A stretch of DNA of 64,000 nucleotides, from positions 105,088,501-105,152,500 of the forward strand of contig CM071598.1 in the NCBI GenBank assembly GCA_036435485.1, in the 5' to 3' direction. The translations under genes were made by a program, and so were the position numbers. The notes below the pieces were generated by a model. It did no database searches, was not told the origin of the DNA, and saw nothing but the letters and a program-made list of their open reading frames with translations. Position 1 is the stretch's first letter. Each line of letters begins with the position of its first letter. Positions 42,752-55,770 of this stretch are shown here, piece by piece. The DNA comes from Saposhnikovia divaricata. Taxonomy: Eukaryota > Streptophyta > Magnoliopsida > Apiales > Apiaceae.

Positions 42752-44920
42752 GGTTAAGAAATAGTATAGCTCTGACTACAAAATTTTCAGGAAGAGTTAG
42801 ACCTATTATGTACTAATGGACACAATGGGGACTGAAAAAATGTTGTTGTGTAGGAAAGAAAAAATGAATGGGCTTGTTTACAGGTGTCCAGAAGTGGGTT
42901 ACCTACAAGTTTGACAATCTTTGGTCAATGCATTTATAAAACCCAATTTCATTTATAGATAAAACACGTGTATTAATGTGTTTGGTCATGAAATGTAGAA
43001 AATTTCATTTAGGAGTAGTACTGAAACTAAACTGAAAGAGAGAGGCTAATGTAACATGAAAACACTAGAGTTAGATAAAATTTCACAAAATTTTTTATAA
43101 AATGATAAGTGTCTTTGGTTATAATTTAATGATACATTAATATCAACCAATAAAAATTCATATTAATGGAATCCAATTTATTATATACAAAAATTATGTA
43201 CACCTAGCATTATTCAATGTAACATGGCTACACGTCTTGTTTGACACTGGAGAATGTTTTTGACATTCTAACCTTGGACGGTGATTTTGGGGCTTTTGTT
43301 CTTTTAACATTTTGTTTTACATGCATCAAATATTAGATTTGTCACCGTCTCCAGATCTTCATCAAGAACTTACATCAATATAGAATTATATAAGTTTATT
43401 GCATTATTTAGGCTAGTTAAGGCCCCGTAAAAAAATATTTGATAAATTTTAAAAGCTACTCTTTTAAAAAGTATTTTTGATTGAAAAATTGTTTTTAGAG
43501 AAAACTTTTAGAGAAAACATGTCTTCCTGTTTTTGAAAAAACTTGCTTTTCATTTTTGTGAGAAACAGATTTCAACATTAAATCTTACCAAAAACATTAT
43601 TTTTAATAAATTATAACCAAAATATGGATATATCAAAAATTTTACCAGTTTATCTGATTTTCGCAATCATACTTATTTTAACAATATTTTCTTATCAATA
43701 ACAGTTTTTAACAACAATCTCAACCAGAACCTTCTTGTATATTTGGCTCGGATTTGTTTCCAAAAAATAATTTCCAGTTCTCGTAATTATTTGATCATGA
43801 ATTAGCTCTTTCTGTACATATGTAATATAAATTTTATGATTTGAAAAATGCTAGTGAACTAAATAATTTTTCCAAAAATTGATGTTATAAATGTAATAAA
43901 TGAATAGATATTTTAAATTCACACCAATTACACCAATTAAATTTTTATATTTTAATACATCATCATTGTTACATCATTTTGGACAAATTATTGCAAAAAT
44001 ATATAGTTTGGCGCCCTCTCACTTGCCAGCTTTTTACATGATAGCAAAATTATTACGTCAAATTTGTGGTTGGGTGTATTCTGGCACCTTTTTGGGCTGT
44101 GCTAGTATGTTCATACCAGAGAAGCAGATATAAATTGTAGATAGACTTGTTCTTTAATTTACCTTTTTCTGCTAGCTCTTTGACGAACTGGACCTGTTGT
44201 GGAATTTATTTTGAGCAACAAATCAAACAGATGCTTAAAGAACATTTCCAAAATAATCATCATCATTTATTTTAAATTTTCCTTTTTTTTTTAGGGAAAT
44301 CTACGACTGTTAGTAATGTATTGTGAAATCAATTTTTTTTTTTTTAATATCATCATCACGAACTTTACACAAAATAATCAGCGACTCAGAATTTCCTTTT
44401 AATATACAAGGCCAAATAGATTATTATATGAATTTTTTATAGTTTAGAGTTCATCTATCATTCTATATATTATATAGGTTACTGACCAAATTTATTTATA
44501 GGTTCGGTACCTCCAAACCTCCAAATCCATACTTTAAACCTAATTTCTTATCGATCCATATTAAATTACCAATATACCCTTAAATGTCAAAAAATTTGAA
44601 TTTGATAAGAATCGAACCTATGACCTTCCTATACATATATCTTCATATCTTTATGTTCGCATGTACAACCACTACACCAAAATCCCTTTTAGTGACAAAT
44701 TTTAATATCATTAACTACATTCTTGAATAACTCCTAATTACATTCTATGCAATTTTTATTTATTATCACATATACAACAACTAAACCAAATCACATTTTG
44801 TAACACATTTTAAAATCATTGACTACATGCTCGAATAATCCACTTACCGCTATCATTGTAATATTTATTTTATAACTTATTCATTAACTATAATTTTGAT
44901 TTTGAGGGGAATTAAACCCA
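42752..44920. other. Intergenic, upstream of the receptor kinase gene
   Basis: AT-rich with no recognisable gene or element. The first few hundred bases should hold the receptor kinase promoter; no single TATA box stands out. The 77-codon ORF at 43900 has no domain. Confidence 0.5.
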
Positions 44921-44928
44921 GGGCCGGT

Positions 44929-45209
44929 CTTACGGTAAGGCGACTAAGGCGAACGCCTAGGGCACCATCTCGTCAAGGGGCACCAAAAAAATTATATATA
45001 TGTAGTAGATAACATAAATTTAGATATATAAATTTATATGCTTGCATTTGAATGTGTTTTTGAATACTAAAAGTTCTTTTTCAATTTTATTGTTCTATTT
45101 AACTAGTACTTATTTGAATATGAATAAATTTTTTCTTCATGATCTTGGAAAATAGGGGCACCATTTCAAAAATTCGTCTAGGGCACCCAAATCTCTAGGA
45201 CCGACCCTG
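44929..45209. mobile_element. hAT-type MITE
   Basis: A 281-bp element with ends CAGGGCCGGTC and (reverse) CAGGGTCGGTCC. It has an exact 8-bp target duplication ATTAAACC (44921-44928 and 45210-45217). There is no ORF. Confidence 0.9.
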
Positions 45210-45217
45210 ATTAAACC

Positions 45218-45762
45218 CATGACACCCACACACTCAAAAAAAATATTCATGCTTATTTTAGAATTTATTATGGATAAAATCATTGGAATATTTTTTTACT
45301 CTAATATATTGTTAGATAATATCATTTATATTAATTATAATGTCGTTTTATAGTCCAATTGTGTATTTTACGTAATTCTTTAATCGATAAATGATAAAAG
45401 AGTCTAAAACTCATTTAAAATTTAGTAATATTTAATTAATAATATTTTATCAATATCACACACATACATATTGTGTGTATGATTTAAAATACATGTGAAT
45501 GTGTGGCCTAATGATATGAAAATGCATAATTTAACTCAGTGTTCCAAGTTCAATCACCATTGAAAATAATACTTCTATATATAAATAGGAACTTAGGGGT
45601 AATTTGGTGCTTTCAAATCATGAATAAAATACATTATGCATTTTACATTTTTTCTTTATATAAAACCAAATATTGTCCTGCTTAAGCGTTACACACAGAG
45701 ATATCGTGTGTATTATCAATATTCAAAGTCAAGATAACTATATTTTTTGATATATATATATA
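45218..45762. other. AT-rich intergenic DNA
   Basis: Nothing recognised. Confidence 0.5.
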
Positions 45763-46661
45763 TCTAATAGAGCAAATGGGGGTTCCATGAGCATATTTAT
45801 TCATATAAAAAGTCATATTTACCCCTATTAATTCTATCTTTGTTATATTTCCGGGGGCTATTTAGGTATTACAATACTAATATATTTATTACATAATAAT
45901 AACTAATATGAACTAATATACATTTATTATTATGTAATTAATACTTGTATGTATCTCTGTATCCATCCATGTTAACTCTATATATTTATATTTCGAAGTA
46001 CGGTTTTGATCTTAACATTGACCTATTTATTATATATGGTTCAAGTTTAATTTAACAAAACAAAGCATAGCAACCAGAATTATAATTTGAATGTCATGAT
46101 CAGATATTGCATAAATTCTGTTTCCTCACAACAATTGCTGCGAAGATATGAACAATCGAAGATATCAAAAATCCAACCCTATGTGATCACGAGTAATTCA
46201 TAAATATTTGTAATCTAGAGTATGCACGTGCCTAAGGATGGGCGTCGGGTCACTTCGGGGTCGGGGAGTGCAATCCCCACCTCCGATCCCCGAACCCCTA
46301 CCCGCTCCCCGAATCCGTCCCGATCTCCGAACGGGGAATATTTTGTTCCCCGACCCCCGCCCCAAACGGGGAACGGGGATCCCCGCGGGGAATCGGGGAT
46401 TTTATTTTTATTAAAAAAATAAATTTTATACATTCTTAAACAAATTTTGTAATAAAATTAATTTGCTAAATTTTAATATATATTTTAAATTCAATGACAT
46501 ATTCTTAAAATATTTCGAATTAATTTTTATTTGTACTAAAAGATATAATTAAATTTATAATTAAATTAGATTTTGCCATTAAACTTTTGAATATGTGAAA
46601 TGAATTAAAAATTTTAAACACTAATAATATATGTAAATAAATTTACTTATAATAATTTAAT

Positions 46662-46708
<47 letters not shown>

Positions 46709-46907
46709 TTTTTAAAAAAAATTAAAATCGGGGATCGGGGTGGGGATCCCCTAGTCCCCGATCCCTGATTTTTTTTAAAAAATATTCCCCGTTCCCCGCC
46801 CCGAATCCGAAAAATTCCCTGAATCCCCGACCTAAACGGGGCGGGGGTCGAGCGGGGCGGGTGAAATGCCCATCCCTACCCGTGCCTTGCACGGGCTACA
46901 AAGCTAG
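45763..46907 (+). mobile_element. Candidate non-autonomous Helitron, interrupted by a hAT element
   Basis: The 3' end has a hairpin CCCGTGC-CTT-GCACGGG followed by a short spacer and CTAG, then host T (46908), as in plant Helitrons. A plausible 5' end is A|TCTAATAGAGCAAATGGGGG at 45763. Without the hAT at 46233-46878 it would be about 490 bp. The 3' end is convincing; the 5' end is less certain. Confidence 0.6.
46233..46878. mobile_element. Non-autonomous hAT element inside the Helitron hairpin
   Basis: A 646-bp element with ends TAAGGATGGGC and (reverse) TAGGGATGGGCA. The 8-bp target duplication is CACGTGCC/CCCGTGCC (46225-46232 and 46879-46886, one mismatch). Both subterminal regions are dense in CGGGG/CCCCG motifs and the centre has an (AT)n run (46670-46706). 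No transposase. It is a different family from the hAT at 27373 but has the same layout. Confidence 0.87.
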
Positions 46908-46908
46908 T

Positions 46909-47712
46909 TTATACTAATTTTCAATAATACAACTTTTTCAGGTGACATATTTTCCATAAAAGAAATTTACTTCTAACGTAATTTTTAAATAACTCTTTTG
47001 TGCAACTTGATCAAATTAAATTTTCTTTTCGATATATGTATGTAGAGGGCCATTCCAATATAAAACTCCTTAGAATAGAAATCTAAAAATCAATATATTT
47101 TTTAGACTTAATTATCACTTAAACCTTGAATTATGATTCTCTGTACACATAAAATCCTAAAGAAAAATATCGTACATATTAAATCTTTAAATATCAACAC
47201 TTATAAAATACAAACTCTTACACTATTGAATCGGGAAATGTTACATTTTGATGCACCCAAATTGAAAGTAATTACAATGGTTAGTTTAAAAGTAATTACA
47301 AGAGATGTGAAAGTATACCTGGAGGAGTTTGATCTCCCATGACAATACACCCAGATTGATCCTCAAAACTCAATCTTCAAACTTTGTTCTTAATACTGTA
47401 TTTTAAAGTTTTTAAGCTCTACTAGGGTTTCAAGGTTTCAATTGTTTTCTGTTAATATCTAAGTACCGGTATTTGTACAATTATTAGTACATATGTATCC
47501 ATCTAATTTCTTTTCCGAGATTGTCCCTCACCTGATACCTAATATATCCTGATTTAGTAGTATTTTTCGAATTAAGGTTTTGTATTTACAAGTGTTGATA
47601 ATTAAGGGTTCGATGTGTACGACATTTTTCTTTAGGGTTTTATGTGTAAAAATAATCTTACTTTTAGGTTTAAGTTATAATTAAGTCTATTTTTTAATAA
47701 ACACAACTACAC
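46909..47712. other. AT-rich intergenic DNA
   Basis: No gene recognised. Text such as TTAGGGTTTTATGTGTAAAAATAA resembles decayed repeat DNA. It ends with the target copy ACACA (47708-47712) of the large solo LTR. Confidence 0.5.
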
Positions 47713-47941
47713 ATGTAATAACCCGAATTTTGGGTAGAATTAAAACTTTTCTTATTGTGGTTAAAGAGCACTAATGAATGGTGGTTTCAAAGAACAATGA
47801 TTGTAATGAATGGATATTACTTTGGACAATGATCCTGATGCATTGGTATATTGTCAGAATAGAGTAATTCGATGGTTGAGGACCTAGATAAGAATAATCT
47901 ACCATCCAGGAAGGAGCTAATGGATCCTTGAACGGAAATGA

Positions 47942-48013
47942 GTACGTGCATAGTGTTTCCCATACGTGCATAGTGTTTCCCGTACGTGCATAGTGTTTCC
48001 TGTACGTGCATAG
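47942..48013. repeat. 20-bp tandem repeat inside the large LTR
   Basis: About 3.5 copies of GTACGTGCATAGTGTTTCCC with single-base variants. Confidence 0.9.
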
Positions 48014-50329
48014 TAATTTGGTGGATGAATAGTGATTTTGTAAGTTGGAAAACTTTTCACGCCACCCTATGTACGGGACGTGATATGGATGTTTCGAAGT
48101 CATATTAGTAATACGCGGAGGAAATAAGTGAATGCAGAGACGATCGGAATTCAGAAATTCCAAATTCTTTTTCGGTATAATATTTGACCGGACAGTGGAT
48201 TATATATTATTATAATCCAAGAACTGAGATATTAACTTTGAGGATTTCATATTTTGGGATGTTATTATATTTGATTTTAAGAATGAAGGTAGGAAACCAC
48301 TGAGGCAGTGAAACAAGCGTCTAGAAACCGCTAAAACGTTATAACGAGATTAATCAATAAAGCGAACGAATCCTAGATTACGGATTAAGTTCGTATCGAG
48401 ATTAAATATCCTACATGATCATCACGAGGATTATATTAAGGATTGGGGAAGGTATTATGAATATCGAGAAATTTCCCGGTAAACCCTAGTGGTGAAACTA
48501 CTTGGTTATTCTTCGAACGATCAGCGAAATTGAGCGATAACCGAACAAAGAAACGAACGAATAAGATAGGATGCATCCACCAAAGATAGTGGAAGATGAC
48601 ATCACACCTTTATAGAAATATCTAAGCACCTAGTTGCAGTTTACCCAGGGACTTAAGTGCTAAAAGGCAAGAGATGAGTACGTAAGTGTAATTGTGAGGT
48701 TAAGATATTTTAAAAAGGACCAATCAAAGCATGACAACACATATTGAAGAGATGCATCCAAAGACATTAGATATATATTACAAGATGTTAGCATTATTGG
48801 CCATAAAGCAAGCAAGAACAAGAGAAAACAAAGTAAAAACACCAAACCCTCCAAAACTGCCCAGCAGGAACAAAGATCAAATCAAAATTCATATCTCCAT
48901 TTCTATCCATGATAAAATCACCAAATTTTAACCATAGCTTCTCCACTCCATGGGCAAGATTCGTTCCAAATTTCATGGAAATCCAAGTAGTATAGCCTAG
49001 TCAAATCCATGCTTAAAGTTGGAGGACCAAAACTGTCCAGGTTCTGATCAGTAGAAAGATGGGGCTCAAAACCCTAGCTCCCATGGTTGGATTCTTGTGT
49101 TCTATAGCTCAAAAGAAAGCCCTTGAAGAGTAGAAGATGTGGTAAAAATTTTAGAACCAAACTCTTAGTTTTTGATTTTATATGATTTTTACAAGATTTA
49201 CGATGAATAGTGGATCTTAGAAACTAACTTTGTTTTCATGATTTCTTTGGATGATCTAAGGTTTGATTAAGCTATACAAGGACCATACCAAGCTTATTAA
49301 GGTTATATCATACTCCAAGGAAGGTAGATCTCTTGAAACCCTAGCATTTGATTTGAGATTTATGAATGTTTTTGATGGATTTAGCTTGGTATGATTATAG
49401 TGATAATTATAAGCATGATTATGTAATTAGTTATATGATTTAAGATGCATGATGATTTTGATGCTAAGATCAGTAGCTTCTGGACTTGTGAGATGATTAT
49501 TATGTGTATAAGTTGTATTGATGCCCGGTGTGGCTTGGGTTGTTGATTGTGATTTTTGGAACGTTCGTATTATAGCCGTTATAATGCCGAAATTTCGTTA
49601 ATCATTGAAAACCATGCATCACAGTAGGTCTAATGGCCGAAACTGGTCAATTATCTAACATGCCCTTGTAGATCTTGAGTCGTAGATCATTTTGGAAAAA
49701 GAATCGAATCAAACAGACTTACGATTTAGGATTTATGACCGATTTACTAAAAGTAGTTCGAATCCGTAAACGAAAGTTCGTAACTGAAATTGAACCCTCG
49801 TGAAATATGTAAAGTCATGAAGAATCTTGGTAAATAAATACTAGAGGTAAAAATGAAGGTGTGAAAGAAAACCGTATGTCAAAAGGATCGTTTTTCGATT
49901 TATTAAAAACTTTCGAGTCGAGGTTAAACGCGAACGAACCCCTAAAAGACGACTCTATTATAACTTCGGTAAAACACTTAGAAAACGGGCGATAAAACTC
50001 GGAGTATAATATTGGTTCGTAACGATCGACTTTAGAACTTGTATGACTTAAGTATGTCCCAAGTGTAAGTACAGTGACATGTCGTATTAACGAACGAATG
50101 TAGGGTCGGATCAATGATAAAAGGAATCCACAAAAAGGGGTATAACGAGATAACTCGAGAACGTGTTTTGATTTAAGTATAACTTAACTTTTAAGATGTT
50201 AAGTGATTAATCCCGAATGCCTTGGCTATTTATAGATCACCAAGCTGACCCGGGACCCGCTACCACTACCCCTTACCGTACTCGACTACCAGGCAAGTTT
50301 CAATTCCCTTCTTTTAGGCTGTTGTTGTG

Positions 50330-50333
<4 letters not shown>

Positions 50334-50422
<89 letters not shown>
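50334..50422. repeat. (AT)44 microsatellite
   Basis: About 89 bp of uninterrupted AT dinucleotide inside the large solo LTR. Tyr/Ile ORFs here are artefacts. Confidence 0.97.
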
Positions 50423-50425
<3 letters not shown>

Positions 50426-50559
50426 TTCTATTATACATATGCCATAGCATGCATGCCTACATTCAAGTTATATCGTTATGCTTGTTCCCTGATTGGTTAT
50501 TGGCTTATAAATTAGATAACTAACGTATCAATTATAAGCCGGTTATTGTAAGACCCTCA

Positions 50560-51250
50560 TAGAAGGGCGTATACATCTTATTCGTCAAATATAGACCGGG
50601 AGTCAATATTTCTTGATATATCGGATATTACCTCGGAGGAAAATATTTAAGTAAATATTTTCCATTATTTGGGCAACGAATATTATTTGAATATTCGTTC
50701 GAGATTATTTATTTAACGATCCTTACTTCAAATAATTATTTGAACGTAACCATTCGACGAATAATATTTTTCAATATTCATTCAAAGTCGAATAGATTAT
50801 CGATTATTATTCTGAATATTCTTCTAAAGATTGGACTACTAAATGAATATTATTTGAATATCCATTTAGAATATTATTTTATTAAATGAATATTACTTTT
50901 GAATATTCATCTAAGATATTAATTACTTGATGAATATTATTCTAATATTCATCTAAAGCTTGATTTATTTATCGAATATTATCTCGAATATTCCTTTAAA
51001 GCTTGGATTACTAAATGAATATTACTTGATATTCATTTAGAATATTACTCATTAAATGAATATTACTTTTTGATTATTCATTTAAATTCCTTATTAATTA
51101 ATGAATATTCATTTGAATATTCATTTAAATATTTATTTATTCAAGAAATATTCTCTTGATGTTTCTTCAAGGATTATTTGGAGAAATACTCTGATTAATG
51201 ATATTCTTTCATATTCCTAAGTATTATTTAAATATTTTAATTCAATAAAT
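50560..51250. repeat. Diverged TGAATATTATTTGAATATTCAT repeat zone
   Basis: Many imperfect, often self-complementary copies of GAATATTATTTGAATATTCATT with spacing of about 30-60 bp. They could form alternating hairpins in RNA. Part of the large solo LTR. Confidence 0.75.
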
Positions 51251-52621
51251 ATTCTCTGAATATTTATTCCATACTTAGAATAACCTCAATAAGGTTTATC
51301 TTCTTCGATTATTACGGAAAATATCTCGGAGTCATATTATTATTAATCTTATATCAAGAAAGGTTCTCAGACATCATTCTTCTTTGATTCTACCTCCCTA
51401 ATAATAAGGGAACCTTACTTGGAAAATGTTATTTATCTTGTCGACTTCCCGGTCATAAAATAGTCTCTTCACTCGCAATGCGGGTGCTATTAACTTATTA
51501 AGTCATTGTGTACCTTCTCATCTTTCGAGGGGTAAGATTGTTAGAACAAGTTGATATTCGTTACCAAGCAATAGCTTGGAAGTTATTGGTGAATTTTCCT
51601 TTCCAACTAGATACGACTACTTTGTAGAGTCTTATCAACAAGTATTATACTTGGGGAAAGGGGGACGAACGTTACATTCAGAATCATGAATTCTATTTGA
51701 ACTAGGAGTCGTGTAAGAGGCCGAGTAGCGCCGGTCCATCCCCTTTGGCCCAACCGTTGGCCGGGGAGAGCTAGTAAGGCGGTAGACAAGTAAAGCCGTC
51801 AGTTCTTCCTTCTACCGGTAGTAAATCTAATTTGAGCTGTACGATCTTGACTGATCATCAAGATTGGAACAGCGGGCGCGGTGAATGCTCCATCATTGGT
51901 TCATCATCCAAACTTATTTATTTCCTGCAACATGATTACTGTTGGCAGAGCTGGAAAAGTGTTCATAACTGGAATTGCAATCTTTTCATGCAAGTTCCTC
52001 TTTTTAATGACAATGAGAATATCTCGCTTACTTTTGATGTAGCAGATATTTCTACAAACAAATACTTTAAGTTACCTTGTAACTTCATCGTTCATATTAT
52101 ACTAGCATCATTTCCGTAAATGCATGGCATATGGTTTGAAAGATACTTTTGAGCTGTTATATATTATCGTTCAGTTATATATTATTGTTGGTGGGCTATT
52201 GCTCACCCTTGCTTTATTATTATATCACAACAACAGCTAGACCAGATGACTCGCACAAGGCGCACTCGACGCAGGCGAGGACGATGAGACTACCAGAGCT
52301 GAAGAAGAAGCTATTGGAAGGGTAGATTTATTCTTTCAGTACCAAGTATATGGTCTAGTATGACTTATGTAAATGGATGGCAAAGAGTATGTATTTATAT
52401 TGAAATTCTTTTGGATTGTAAGAACTCATAATGTGATTAATAAAAATTTGATTGTTACTCTGATTTCATCTCTGGGACTATAACGGGTGTGTTTTACATT
52501 GTTGTGTTGGGTCATAGAGATGTAATTTATTTTATGTTAAGGAAAGTTCAAGTGTTGTGGACAGAATTGGAAACCGTAACGACCGGATCCCGGACCCCGG
52601 ATCTGGGGGTGTTACAACACA

Positions 52622-53155
52622 CGTGCACATCACCCCGTTTCTTCTCTTTCTTCCTGCCATTCTGCATTTCTAAACTTATAATACATTGCGATTTGACGAT
52701 GAAGATGGTACCCCTGCGGGGCCAGTGGTCAGAATGGAAGAAGAGATCGATTAGGAATCTCGTCGGAACCAGATCTTTAAAATCGAGCTCGCCGGAAAAT
52801 TTGAGCTCACCGAAGAAGATGACTGGAATTGTGGTGGTGGTGTGGTGATAGCTGTGGTGGTGGTGTGGTGGGTGCAGCAGTGGCGGTGGTGTGGTGGGTG
52901 GCGGCGGTTGTGGTGGGGTTGTGGTGGAGATGGCAGTGGGGTGGGGGATGGGGGTGAGGGCTGGGGTGGGTATTATTTTTGTAATTTTGGTTTTTTTATA
53001 TTTTTAAAATTAAATATAAAAATAGGGATTTTGATTGTACAAAATAGTGATGGTTTGTAGTTTGTATTTTAAAAGTGGTTTTTACATGATCAATTGCCTA
53101 TGTTGATATATGTATGTGACGACACTTTTTATTTATGTATGATATTCTAAGTAAA
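52622..53155. other. Intergenic with TGG/GTGGT-rich low-complexity tract
   Basis: 52828-52975 is made of GGTGGTGTGGTGG-like units, giving Trp/Gly/Val ORFs that are not genes. Nothing else is recognised. Confidence 0.6.
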
Positions 53156-55134
53156 CGAGCTTATAACCTGTGCAATGCACGACTACTTTTTTAATATGTA
53201 TAATTATATTTACTTTTTTTAATTTTATATATTATTAATTTATATATCAAATTGTTGTTAAAAATTGATAATGTAAGATTTTAAACGTTCGATTTAATAT
53301 TTGCACTCTATCTTGAATTCTTAAAGTTTGATTTGGACGATTTACAACCCACGTGAAATTAAGAAAATAATCTTTAATTTAGTGATGGTTTAACAATTAT
53401 TTTTCAGTTAAATCTATGCAAAAAGAAAAGAGAGAAGAAATTGACGATTTTTTACGTTGAAAATTCTATTCGATTTACGAATATAATTCGTTTTGATTAT
53501 CAAAATACCCTTGTTATTATTTGAAGATAGTTCTTTTTTTTTTCAAATTTGAAGATAGTTCTATTAACAACCAAATACAATTTTAACAATAAGTTTAAGG
53601 GGGATTTTGTCCAAAACTTTTATAATCGGTAGTATGGTCCTCCGTACGACAAAATAAATAAGAACTGTAAGATCTTAAAATAAATAGATTAAAATCGTTG
53701 GATCTAGCATAAAATATGTTATAAACTAAAAAGTGTATTTATATTAAAATACGAAAAGGTGTATGTCAATGATTTAAAGCATGTATAAAAATATTTTTTT
53801 ACATTAAATACCATTATCAGTGTAGGACTTCTAAATTGAATAGGATTAATGTAAAAAGTTGTATTATATTTTCTTTTGAGAGTGTTTCCATTTTAGTAAT
53901 AATTATTAAATCATCACTAAATTAAAGATAATTTTATGAGGTTCGCATGGATTGTAAAATCGTCCAAATCTGATTTTTAATCTCAAGTTAGAGTCTAAAT
54001 AATAAAGATGAATTTTTTTAATAATAATAAAAAAATAAATAAAATTCAATTTTAATACAACCTCTTTTAGTTATGGGTGAAGGCCCAAAATACCCACAAA
54101 TTAAATACCATGACCAAAATACCTACCACCAATTCGGGCGGCCCTAAATACCCACGGGACACGCTACTGGTAGTGGAGCGTCAAAGAGACACGCTACTGG
54201 TGGTGGAGTGTCTTGTAAACACGCTACTGAGTAAAGAGTAACACGCACATACGCAAACAGGAGGCATTCACTGTAGCTTGGGATGCGCTGTTTCCAAATG
54301 CGTATCTGCAGATACGCATTTGTCAGATGCGTATCCGTCATCTTCTCCAAAGCTCGCTCTGGCGATTTTCTGGGCAATTTCTGATCAAAACTTGCGGAGC
54401 TCCGTTCGTATGATTCCGTTATCGTCCGTGTATGTCCTATACACCAATCAAATCGTGTTTCGACGATCTACACAACTATACCCATTCCAAATCATTTCAT
54501 TCGTCGGATTTTAAACCCCCAAATCGAAGCCAACCTCCCTCCCTCGTTTTTTCGCCGGATTCGTACAAGCCCCTGCGGGGCCAACTTCCATAAACTCTGT
54601 TGGGCAAATCGAAGAGGCAGCAGTGGTGATTGGTTTGATATAATCAGAAGCGGTGGAGGTGGCCGGACGTGACGGAGAGAGGCGGAGAGATTGGGAGAGA
54701 AGGCGGAGAGAATGACGAGAGAGAAGAAACAGAGAGTTCTGGCAAGTTGCTGCAGTGCATGGGATACGCTGCTTCAGACAACGTATTCCGTGGGTAGATA
54801 GGGCCAAGTTTCCAGAAACGGGTATTTTGGTACATGGGAGGCTGGTTTTGAGGCATTTAGGTCATTTTCTCTTTAGTTATATACTTTTCAGATTATAATT
54901 TTCTTTTTAAAATTCAATTCTAATACAACCTTTTTTAGTTATATCCTTTTTAGATTATGATTTTCTTTTTAAAATTCACTTCTAATGCAACCTTTTCTAA
55001 ATATATCCTTTTTAGATTATATATTTTTTATAATATGACATAATCTTGATCTTCTATTTTTAAAAATATTAGATTCGACGGTTGAGATTATTTTGGCGGT
55101 ACAGTGACCAAAATCATGGATAAAATCACTCTTA
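53156..55134 (-). mobile_element. Helitron-like element (minus), interrupted by a Mutator-like element
   Basis: On the minus strand the right end reads TCTTATATATAATAAGC, a Helitron-like 5' start. The left end has a small hairpin (CGTGCATTGCAC) then CTCG before host T, a degenerate 3' end. A second copy of the 5' half lies at about 60045-60405. An inverted repeat (53320-53395 versus 53910-53985) lies inside. A MULE sits at 54075-54871. The boundary calls are tentative. Confidence 0.45.
54075..54871. mobile_element. Mutator-like element, possible Pack-MULE
   Basis: A 797-bp insert with the 9-bp target duplication TTTAGTTAT (54066-54074 and 54872-54880). Its ends (GGGTGAAGGCCCAAAATACCC; reverse GAGAAAATGACCTAAATGCC) are only loosely inverted. 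The interior is GC-richer than the surroundings, with ACACGCTACTGGTAGTGGAG repeats (54158-54230) and several overlapping ORFs, none with a recognised domain. Captured host sequence is possible but not shown. Confidence 0.7.
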
Positions 55135-55735
55135 TGCTTATTATATATAAGAATATAATTTATCAAAATACCTACATAACTTATAAGTTTTCATCTATTT
55201 ATCATTTATATGACATTTATTCATTATTAGATAAAATTTATATATTTTTAGATACACCAAACATGCATTAAATAAATGTTTATGATTTAAAGTTGAAAAT
55301 TGCCGCATAAAATAAAGATGCGGTAAATTATTTATTATGCCACTTTAAATATAATGGATTCAGAGTCAAAAACCAAGTCTCAGTAGAACTCAAAGGTATC
55401 AATATTTATATTATATTTAATATATTATAGAAGAGCTCTTGATTTATGGTATTACTTTTTTTTTTATAATAATACTCTTTATTTTATTATATAGTAAGAT
55501 ATAATTAACTAATAATTATATACGTATTTATTCACAAAAGCATAGACAGAATATGATTAGAATATTTTTAAGTCGAGGCATAAACAAATCACAAGTGTAA
55601 GCTCAGTGCGCGTATTAATTGAACTGTGTATTAGTGACTTTAAATTTAATATATAAATATATGTTGTTGTTAGAAGTCGAACCCTCAACCTATGCTAGTA
55701 CTCGTTTATTATCATTGTTACTCTTATTATATAAC
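55135..55735. other. AT-rich intergenic DNA
   Basis: Nothing recognised. Confidence 0.5.
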
Positions 55736-55770
55736 TAGCATTTTACCCGTGCTACGCACCGAAAGCACAA
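55736..55770 (-). mobile_element. Helitron-type 3' terminus (minus orientation)
   Basis: On the minus strand GTGCGTAGCACGGGTAAAATG then CTAGT: a hairpin, spacer and CTAG end. A related degenerate end occurs at about 56948-56972 (CTACTCGTGCTACGCATCG). The other ends of these elements were not found. Confidence 0.45.

Larger units (their letters stand above)
47713..52616. mobile_element. Very large solo LTR (4,904 bp), gypsy type
   Basis: Begins TGTAATAACCCGAATTTTGGG and ends GATCTGGGGGTGTTACA, with an exact 5-bp target duplication ACACA (47708-47712 and 52617-52621). The termini form the TGTAA...TTACA inverted repeat typical of Ty3/gypsy LTRs, where chromovirus Tekay/Del LTRs can be several kb long. 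No gag, pol, PBS or PPT is found inside. Internal landmarks are a 20-bp tandem repeat (47942-48013), a long (AT)n (50334-50422) and an AATATT-rich repeat zone (50560-51250). The small ORFs inside are not convincing. A full element whose interior was lost by recombination is the simplest reading. Confidence 0.82.

Noticed and set aside
47771..48163. 130-codon minus-strand ORF
   Set aside because: It is made in part of the 20-bp tandem repeat in the large LTR and has no domain.
50327..50515. Tyr/Ile-repeat ORF
   Set aside because: Translation of the (AT)44 microsatellite.
52842..53060. Trp/Gly/Val-rich ORF
   Set aside because: Translation of a GTGGTGG low-complexity tract.
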